The position numbers and the translations under genes are program-made. From the NCBI GenBank assembly GCA_947175455.1, contig CAMWMW010000159.1, positions 1 through 5,354 on the forward strand: a stretch of DNA of 5,354 nucleotides, in the 5' to 3' direction. Of the stretch, positions 1-5,354 are shown one piece after another (the first letter of the stretch is position 1; each line of letters opens with the position of its first letter). The notes below the pieces were generated by a model. It had not been told where the DNA came from. It made no database searches and was given only the letters and a program-made list of their open reading frames with translations. The DNA comes from an uncultured Porphyromonadaceae bacterium (GTDB taxonomy: Bacteria; Bacteroidota; Bacteroidia; Bacteroidales; Muribaculaceae).

Positions 1-3000
1 AAACAAGTCAGCAGACTAATGCTACTGCTTGGGGCCTTACTGACGGGCCTTCCCGCGCTCGCGGCCACAAGAGAAGTGACGGGAACAATCACCGACGAAC
101 AGGGCGAACCCCTTGTCGGAGCCAGCATAATGCTGGTCAATTCCCGCACCGGATGCATGGCGGACATCGACGGCCGCTTCTCTCTTCAGGTGCCCGAGGG
201 TCCGGCACAGCTGAAAATCGCGCTTATCGGATACCAGCCCCAGACCATAAAGGTCGCTCCTTCGCAGACAAGCGTGAATGTGATAATGAAAGAAGACTCC
301 CAGACCCTTGAAGAAACCGTGGTAGTGGGATACGGCACTCAGAAAAAGGTGAACCTTACAGGTGCCGTAGCCGCCATCGAGGGGAAGAGCCTTGAAGGCA
401 GACCTGTGAGCAATGTCTCGTCAATGCTTCAGGGTGCAGTCGCCGGTCTCAATGTGACCACAAGTTCGGGTAAGCCCGGTTCTTCCGCCTCTCTGAACAT
501 TCGAGGACGCACGTCTATCAACAACGCCTCTCCTCTGGTGCTTATCGACGGAGCCATCGGCGAGATTGACCAGGTAGACCCCAATGACGTAGCCTCCATA
601 TCCGTGATCAAGGATGCCTCGGCGGCTGCCGTATACGGCGCACGCGCCGCATTCGGCGTCATTCTTGTCACCACCAAGGGAGGCAGCGAGCAGGACGGCA
701 AGGCAACCGTGAGATACAACGGCAGATTCGGCTGGGAAGAGACGACTCAGAGCACCGACTTCGAGACAAGCGGTTACTGGCATCTTCGCATGCTTGAAGA
801 CTTCCACTACGGACAGACGAAATCATATCTCATGCCGAACTATACCGACAAGGACTATATGGAACTCCTCGCCCGCGTCAACGACAAGACGGAGCATCCG
901 GACCGTCCGTGGACCGTGGTTGAGGAAGTAAACGGCAGAAAGCAATGGAAATATTACGCCAATACCGACTGGTGGAACGAACTCTGGAAAAGCCGCCGCT
1001 TCCTGACGCAGCACAATGTGTCGCTCTCGGGCGGCTCGAAGGCAGCGAGATATTTCGTGTCGGGAGGCTACAAGCACAATGACGGCATTGCGAAATACAA
1101 CAACGACAAATACAACCAGTACACACTCCGCAGCCGACTGAACTTCAACGTCAACAAATATATCGATTTCGAGGAGAACCTCGCCTATTTCGGCTCAAGC
1201 TACAATTATCAGGGCGACGGCTCGATGGAGAACACACTCGCTTATTCGGGCGAGAACGCATTCCCTCTCTTCCCGCTGACGAATCCCGACGGCTCATACA
1301 TATATGAAAACCCGTATACCTCATACAAACCGGCAAACGGACGCGCCATAATGATGATGCAGGGGCTGCACCCCGGCGAGACCCGCAAAAACAACTTCAC
1401 CACGACTTCTCGCGTCAATATCAAGCCTATCAAACAGCTTACGTTCTCTGCCGATTTCACATACAGATTCTACCAGAACAGAAGCAACACGCGTTCAAAC
1501 GCCATTCCGTACCGCGTATATCCGGATGCGGAAATGAAGACATACAGCTCCGGCGCCGGTCAGGATGACTTCAAGGAATCGATGGCAACCTACAACTATT
1601 ATTCGGCAAACGCACTTGTGACATACAAGGATTCCTTCAAAGACGCGCACAATCTGACTGTAGTGGCAGGCTACAATTACGAAAACCGCAACTACAAGAC
1701 ATACTCCACATATGTCCAGAATCTCGGGACTCCCGACCTCAACGATCTCGGGCTGGCACCGAGTCTTGACGGCGCCAAGGTGACAGGCGGTCAGACCGAT
1801 TATTTCCTTCAGGGTATCTTCGGCAGAATCAACTACGATTATCTGGGCAAATACCTCGTGGAACTCTCCGGACGTTACGACGGAACCTCCAGATTTGCAA
1901 AAGGACACCGCTGGGGCTGGTTCCCCTCCGGATATGTCGGCTGGCGTGACAGCGAAGCGAAATTCCTCGAAAGTCTCAACCCCTGGCTGAGCAACGGAAA
2001 AGTGCGCGTCTCATACGGAAGCCTCGGAAACCAGAACACTTCCGACCTCTACACATTCCTGCGCAAGGTGTCAATCAGCACTTTCTCGGGTGACAACATA
2101 TATACCTTCGACAATGCCAACGTGGCAAAATACTCTTCCGTAGGCATTCCTATCGCCCAGGATTTCACATGGGAGAAAGCAAACCAGTGGGACCTCGGCT
2201 TCGATTTCGGATTCTTCAACAACCGTCTCAATGCCACTGTCGACCTCTACATCCGTGACACAAAGGACATGATCACAGACGGTGTCGCGCTTCCCGCCAT
2301 ATACGGCGCGGACTCCCCGAAGATGAATGCCGCCGACCTCCGCACGAAAGGTTATGAGCTCAGCCTTGAATGGAACGACGCCTTCACTCTGTTTGAAAAC
2401 AAATTCTCTTACAACGTGGGCTTCAACTTATCCGAATACCGAAGCACTATCACCAAATATGACAACCCGACGAAGTCTTTCGCAAAAGATTACTACGTAG
2501 GCATGGAATTCGGCGAGATCTGGGGCTTCCGGACAGGGGGTCTTTTCAGAACCACCGAAGAGGCTCAGAAATATGCCTCGGAGGTTGATCTCTCTTATGT
2601 CACAAAAGGCATGAGCGACGGATGGCAGGCTGGAGACCTCAAGTTCCTTGACCTGGACGGCGACAACAGGATATCAATCGGACGCGACGACCTCTACGAC
2701 GCTGACGGAAACAAGATTCCCACCAACTGCGTCGACAACCCCGGTGACCGCGTGAAACTCGGCAACTCTCTGCCCCGCCTGCAATACGGATTCCGCGCCG
2801 GCTTCAATTACTACGGTTTCGACGCCAATATCTTCTTCCAGGGAACTGGCAACCACTACTGGTATCCGGAATCAAGCAACATGCCGTTCTGGGGATTCTT
2901 CTCCACTTACGAGCGTTGTTCTTATCTACGCGGCGATTTCCGCGACATGTACTGGACTGAAGACAACCCCGACGCTTATTTCCCGCGTGCGAAATCAAAA

Positions 3001-3306
3001 GCTGCAAGCAGCGGATACATGCAGTATAAGAACGACCGTTATCTCCAGAACATCCGTTACCTGCGTCTCAAGAACCTCACCGTAGGATATACCTTCCCCA
3101 AGAAATGGACCAGAGTTGCGGGAATCGAAAAACTGAGACTTTATTTCACGGCGGAAAACCTCGCCTACTGGTCTCCTCTCAAAGACAACTGCAAATATAT
3201 CGATCCGGAAGCGGCATTCGAGCAGAACAGCGACAATGCCCATTGGGACATGCTCGCCTACCCCTGGCCAAAGACTTTCACTTTCGGCATCGACCTCCAG
3301 TTCTAA
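1..3306 (+). CDS. SusC/RagA-family TonB-linked outer-membrane transporter, 5' end outside window
   Basis: TonB-dependent outer-membrane barrel that imports oligosaccharides or similar nutrients together with the SusD-like lipoprotein encoded next. Residues are numbered from the ATG at base 19. The frame is open from base 1 (KQVSRL before that ATG). These basic residues plus the following hydrophobic stretch and a PALA|A cleavage site (after A15) make a normal signal peptide, so the true start probably lies just upstream of the window. Seen in order: a carboxypeptidase-D regulatory-like beta domain (about 19-92, VTGTITDEQGEPLVGASI); a TonB-box-like EETVVVGYGTQ (98-108); a plug (about 109-222) with NIRGR (160-164), LIDG (175-178) and SVIKDASAAAVYGARAA (195-211); then the barrel with family landmarks DWW (317-319), RYDGTSRF (619-626), WFPSGYVGW (634-642), VSYGSLGNQ (664-672), TWE (717-719) and the terminal YPWPKTFTFGIDLQF ending in Phe. 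The size is normal for the family. There is no N-terminal STN domain. The family call is very secure; the substrate is unknown. Confidence 0.97.
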   Translation, partial: KQVSRLMLLLGALLTGLPALAATREVTGTITDEQGEPLVGASIMLVNSRTGCMADIDGRFSLQVPEGPAQLKIALIGYQPQTIKVAPSQTSVNVIMKEDSQTLEETVVVGYGTQKKVNLTGAVAAIEGKSLEGRPVSNVSSMLQGAVAGLNVTTSSGKPGSSASLNIRGRTSINNASPLVLIDGAIGEIDQVDPNDVASISVIKDASAAAVYGARAAFGVILVTTKGGSEQDGKATVRYNGRFGWEETTQSTDFETSGYWHLRMLEDFHYGQTKSYLMPNYTDKDYMELLARVNDKTEHPDRPWTVVEEVNGRKQWKYYANTDWWNELWKSRRFLTQHNVSLSGGSKAARYFVSGGYKHNDGIAKYNNDKYNQYTLRSRLNFNVNKYIDFEENLAYFGSSYNYQGDGSMENTLAYSGENAFPLFPLTNPDGSYIYENPYTSYKPANGRAIMMMQGLHPGETRKNNFTTTSRVNIKPIKQLTFSADFTYRFYQNRSNTRSNAIPYRVYPDAEMKTYSSGAGQDDFKESMATYNYYSANALVTYKDSFKDAHNLTVVAGYNYENRNYKTYSTYVQNLGTPDLNDLGLAPSLDGAKVTGGQTDYFLQGIFGRINYDYLGKYLVELSGRYDGTSRFAKGHRWGWFPSGYVGWRDSEAKFLESLNPWLSNGKVRVSYGSLGNQNTSDLYTFLRKVSISTFSGDNIYTFDNANVAKYSSVGIPIAQDFTWEKANQWDLGFDFGFFNNRLNATVDLYIRDTKDMITDGVALPAIYGADSPKMNAADLRTKGYELSLEWNDAFTLFENKFSYNVGFNLSEYRSTITKYDNPTKSFAKDYYVGMEFGEIWGFRTGGLFRTTEEAQKYASEVDLSYVTKGMSDGWQAGDLKFLDLDGDNRISIGRDDLYDADGNKIPTNCVDNPGDRVKLGNSLPRLQYGFRAGFNYYGFDANIFFQGTGNHYWYPESSNMPFWGFFSTYERCSYLRGDFRDMYWTEDNPDAYFPRAKSKAASSGYMQYKNDRYLQNIRYLRLKNLTVGYTFPKKWTRVAGIEKLRLYFTAENLAYWSPLKDNCKYIDPEAAFEQNSDNAHWDMLAYPWPKTFTFGIDLQF

Positions 3307-3324
3307 TCTAATATCCAGCTAACA
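3307..3324 (+). promoter_or_regulatory. susC-susD intergenic gap and translation start region
   Basis: This 18-base gap separates the susC stop (TAA at 3304-3306) from the susD ATG. It contains no purine-rich Shine-Dalgarno sequence, no Bacteroides-type TAnnTTTG promoter element and no hairpin. An A lies at position -3 from the ATG, and the first codons (Met-Lys-Lys-Tyr-Ile) are very AT-rich. Both fit the SD-independent initiation known in Bacteroidota. The short gap supports co-transcription of the two genes. Confidence 0.5.
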
Positions 3325-5106
3325 ATGAAAAAATATATATTATTGGCATTTATCGGTCTGTTGGGTCTGACATCATGCGACGACACCCTTGATGTGACTC
3401 CGAGAGACAAGGTTGGCATTGACGAATACTTCCGCACGTCAACCGACCTGGAGCTTTTCTCCAATACTTTCTACAACAGTCTGCTCGACAAGAAACCTTA
3501 TTCCTATCAGGATGACCATATCGTGAAACAGACCCTGAGCAGCGAGCTTCTCTGCGGTTCTTCGAGAACGGTTCCCGCTTCGGGCGGAGGGTGGACATGG
3601 ACTGTGCTCCGCAAAATCAACACTCTTCTCGAATACGCTCCCAAGAATTGCACGGATGCCGATGCAGTTAAGAAGTATACTGCCGTCGGACGGTTCTTCC
3701 GCGCACATTTCTACTTCGAAAAAGTGAAACGCTTCGGCGATGTGCCATGGGTTGACCGCCAGCTTTTCTCTACCGACGACAAGCTTTATGGCGCACGTGA
3801 CTCACGTGAGCTGGTGATGAGCAAAATCATCGAGGATCTCGATTACGCCATAGAGAATCTGCCGTCAAGTTCTACGGAAAAGAGCGTATACCGCGTGACC
3901 CAGGGCGCCGCTCTGGCTCTCAAATCGCAGGTATGCCTTTTTGAGGGTACTTTCCGCAAATATCATGGACTCGCCCTTGACGGTCATGATTATGAATGGT
4001 ATCTGCGCCAGTGCGTGGACGCAAGCGAGAAACTGATGAGCGGCGCCTACGGCAAATACGCTCTTTACAACACCGGCAAACCGGCTCAGGATTACCGCGA
4101 TCTGTTCGTATTCGACCAGGCGTCCGACAGCAAGACAGAAGTGATTCTTGCCGTAGCCTACAATGTGGGGCTTTCGATCTTCCACAACGCAAGCGCATAC
4201 TGTGTGCTTGACAATCAGGGCAAACCTGCCGTGACAAGAAAACTCGTGTCTTCCTATCTGATGAAAGACGGCTCGCGCTTCACCGACAAAGTAGGCTGGG
4301 AGACGATGCAGTTTGCCGACGAGATGAAAGACCGCGACCCGCGTCTGTCACAGTCAATAAGAGGCACAGGCTATATCCGCGTGGGGGAAAAGAGTGTGGA
4401 AAGCGCGAATCTGCTCGTATCATCCACCGGTTATCAGCCTATAAAGTTTGTGACCCAGAAAGTCTACCAGAACAATGAAGTTGACCGTTCCGGGCGTTCG
4501 TACAACGATATGCCGGTATACAGATACGCCGAAGTTCTTCTCAACTTTGCGGAAGCGAAGGCTGAACTGGGAGAACTCTCCCAGGGAGACCTCGACAAGA
4601 GTGTGAACCTCATCCGCAAACGTGCCGGCATGCCCGACATGAAGACTGGCAACAGCGTGGATCCTTTCCTGATCAGCCAGGACTTCGGTTATTCCAACTG
4701 CAAGGACGGCGACATACTTGAGATCCGCCGTGAGCGCGGCATAGAGCTTTTCATGGAGCACCGCCGCTATTATGACCTGATGCGCTGGAAAGAGGGAAAA
4801 TGCATAAACCAGCCTATCTACGGCATATATGTGAACGGAGCCGGAGGAATTGACTTCACCGGCGATGGCAGGGAAGACGTGGTGTTCTACGCCAACGGAG
4901 GCAGCAAACCCGCTGTCGGCGCAGGTGTGCAGACATATGAAATCGGCAAAGACATAATTCTCTCCCAGGATTCAAAGGGATATTCCTGCAACCACCATAC
5001 ACAGGACCGCAAGCCTTTTGACGAAAACCGCGATTATCTTTATCCGATTCCAACCAACGAACTCAGCCTGAACCCGAATCTGACCCAGAATCCGGGATGG
5101 AAATAA
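3325..5106 (+). CDS. SusD/RagB-family surface nutrient-binding lipoprotein
   Basis: Complete 593-residue SusD-like lipoprotein, the ligand-binding lid of the SusC barrel encoded 18 bases upstream. It begins with a lipoprotein signal peptide: KK, a hydrophobic core, then lipobox LTSC with C18 as the lipidated residue. D19-D20 follow, resembling the acidic surface-export signal of Bacteroidota lipoproteins. The N-terminal SusD-like region (roughly 20-220) holds LRKINTLLE (95-103) and RFFRAHFYFEKVKRFGDVPW (123-142), the usual TPR-type helices. The C-terminal SusD region (roughly 290-593) holds KLVSSYLMKDG (306-316), DRDPRL (336-341), PVYRYAEVLLNFAEAKAELG (397-416), IRRERGIELFMEHRRYYDLM (467-486), and the signature ending YLYPIPTNEL...NPNLTQNPGW (571-592). 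A DFTGDGRED stretch (510-518) resembles a calcium loop. Length is typical. The family and start are secure; the ligand cannot be told from sequence, and a glycan is more likely than peptide given the BACON-like gene that follows. Confidence 0.97.
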   Translation: MKKYILLAFIGLLGLTSCDDTLDVTPRDKVGIDEYFRTSTDLELFSNTFYNSLLDKKPYSYQDDHIVKQTLSSELLCGSSRTVPASGGGWTWTVLRKINTLLEYAPKNCTDADAVKKYTAVGRFFRAHFYFEKVKRFGDVPWVDRQLFSTDDKLYGARDSRELVMSKIIEDLDYAIENLPSSSTEKSVYRVTQGAALALKSQVCLFEGTFRKYHGLALDGHDYEWYLRQCVDASEKLMSGAYGKYALYNTGKPAQDYRDLFVFDQASDSKTEVILAVAYNVGLSIFHNASAYCVLDNQGKPAVTRKLVSSYLMKDGSRFTDKVGWETMQFADEMKDRDPRLSQSIRGTGYIRVGEKSVESANLLVSSTGYQPIKFVTQKVYQNNEVDRSGRSYNDMPVYRYAEVLLNFAEAKAELGELSQGDLDKSVNLIRKRAGMPDMKTGNSVDPFLISQDFGYSNCKDGDILEIRRERGIELFMEHRRYYDLMRWKEGKCINQPIYGIYVNGAGGIDFTGDGREDVVFYANGGSKPAVGAGVQTYEIGKDIILSQDSKGYSCNHHTQDRKPFDENRDYLYPIPTNELSLNPNLTQNPGWK

Positions 5107-5135
5107 GTTAAGAAGCTGTTAAAAAATTGAATGAT
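5107..5135 (+). promoter_or_regulatory. AT-rich gap and translation start region of the third gene
   Basis: This 29-base gap follows the susD stop (TAA 5104-5106). It has no Shine-Dalgarno sequence, but a run of six A residues lies at -10 to -15 from the ATG at 5136 and another A lies at -6. This resembles the A-rich upstream context that favours initiation in Bacteroidota. I see no stable hairpin followed by a T-run and no TAnnTTTG promoter element, so transcription most likely reads through from susCD. Confidence 0.45.
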
Positions 5136-5354
5136 ATGAAAATCAGAATAAATTCATTATTATTATCTCTCGCTGTCGCGTTCGGCTGTCTTCTGACCTC
5201 CTGCGACAACGATGACAACGGCGGCGTCGCCGAAGCTGTGATGGGAAGCACGCGCAGTCTTGAGTTTCCTGTTGCCGGCACTGTTCCGGCTGTCATTGAG
5301 ATTGTCGCAGACGGAGCCTGGCAGGTGGAGACTCCGGAGTGGATTACCGTGACA
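5136..5354 (+). CDS. Lipoprotein with probable N-terminal BACON domain, 3' end outside window
   Basis: An open frame of 73 codons runs to the last base of the window, so the gene is cut at its 3' end. The product starts with a type II signal peptide (MKIR, a Leu/Ala-rich core, lipobox LTSC with C23), followed by DNDDN. That acid-rich stretch fits the surface-export signal of Bacteroidota lipoproteins. After a short linker, residues about 41-73 (SLEFPVAGTVPAVIEI... then DGAWQVETPEWITVT) show the BACON-fold pattern: an F-P/G strand, a V-rich strand, then W-x-V (W62) and W-I-T-V (W69). BACON domains are common at the N-termini of Bacteroidota surface proteins, often as spacers or putative carbohydrate- or mucin-binding units. 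Position after susCD suggests a SusE/F-like surface glycan-binding protein, but a BACON-fronted glycoside hydrolase or peptidase is equally compatible. The ATG at 5136 is chosen because the ATG at 5131 reads only Met-Ile-stop. Existence of the gene is near certain; the BACON call is likely; overall function is unknown. Confidence 0.85.
   Translation, partial: MKIRINSLLLSLAVAFGCLLTSCDNDDNGGVAEAVMGSTRSLEFPVAGTVPAVIEIVADGAWQVETPEWITVT

Noticed and set aside
421..807. A 128-codon open frame on the minus strand, and other minus-strand frames of 60-137 codons across susC and susD
   Set aside because: They lie fully antisense to strongly conserved SusC/SusD coding sequence, their translations show no recognisable domain (Cys-, Arg- or Val-rich and low-order), and no start-site context supports them. 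They are by-products of the codon use of the real genes.
3105..3311. A plus-strand open frame of 68 codons overlapping the end of susC
   Set aside because: It is an out-of-frame reading of the conserved SusC C-terminus and has no family features.
3996..4211. A plus-strand open frame of 71 codons inside susD
   Set aside because: It is an Arg/Gln-rich out-of-frame reading within the conserved SusD gene.
5108..5122. Short inverted TTAA...TTAA flanking GAAGCTG after the susD stop, considered as a terminator stem
   Set aside because: The possible stem is four A/T pairs only and is followed by an A-run, not a T-run, so it would not be a stable terminator.
5131..5139. A three-codon mini-ORF (ATG ATA TGA) overlapping the start of the third gene, possibly a translational control element
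   Set aside because: It is too short to distinguish from chance in AT-rich DNA, and nothing else in the gap suggests attenuation or coupling.
5108..5296. A 62-codon minus-strand open frame overlapping the start of the third gene
   Set aside because: The plus strand here encodes a clear lipoprotein signal peptide and a BACON-like start; the minus-strand translation has no recognisable features.

Overview
The window is part of a polysaccharide utilisation locus (PUL)-type operon from a member of the phylum Bacteroidota, most likely order Bacteroidales. The evidence is a tandem SusC/RagA-like TonB-dependent transporter and SusD/RagB-like lipoprotein, a third lipoprotein with a BACON-like start, acid-rich residues right after the lipidated cysteines, and starts with no Shine-Dalgarno sequence. 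By eye the coding DNA is balanced to slightly GC-rich and the gaps are AT-rich. This would suit gut Bacteroidales such as Muribaculaceae, but the genus cannot be fixed from the sequence.

Layout, all on the + strand: (1) 1-3306, a SusC-like outer-membrane transporter whose first few codons lie before the window; (2) an 18-base gap; (3) 3325-5106, a complete SusD-like surface lipoprotein; (4) a 29-base AT-rich gap; (5) 5136-5354, the first 73 codons of a lipoprotein with a probable N-terminal BACON domain, running off the right edge. No stretch longer than 29 bases lacks a gene. I see no RNA gene, mobile element, CRISPR array, long repeat or convincing terminator.

The three genes probably form one transcript. 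In this family the SusC barrel and SusD lid form a 'pedal-bin' import complex that captures oligosaccharides (or, in some cases, peptides) at the cell surface and moves them to the periplasm using TonB energy. The third product sits in the SusE/F position, where surface glycan-binding proteins or surface endo-acting enzymes are usual. No enzyme or regulator is complete in the window, so the substrate is unknown. The SusC protein goes straight from its signal peptide to a carboxypeptidase-regulatory-like domain with no STN domain, so control by an ECF sigma/anti-sigma pair is less likely than by a SusR-type or hybrid two-component regulator.

Overall this looks like a well-formed but ordinary SusCD locus. 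The points worth a second look are the cut 5' end of susC, the identity of the third gene, and Asp-rich calcium-type loops in both SusC and SusD.
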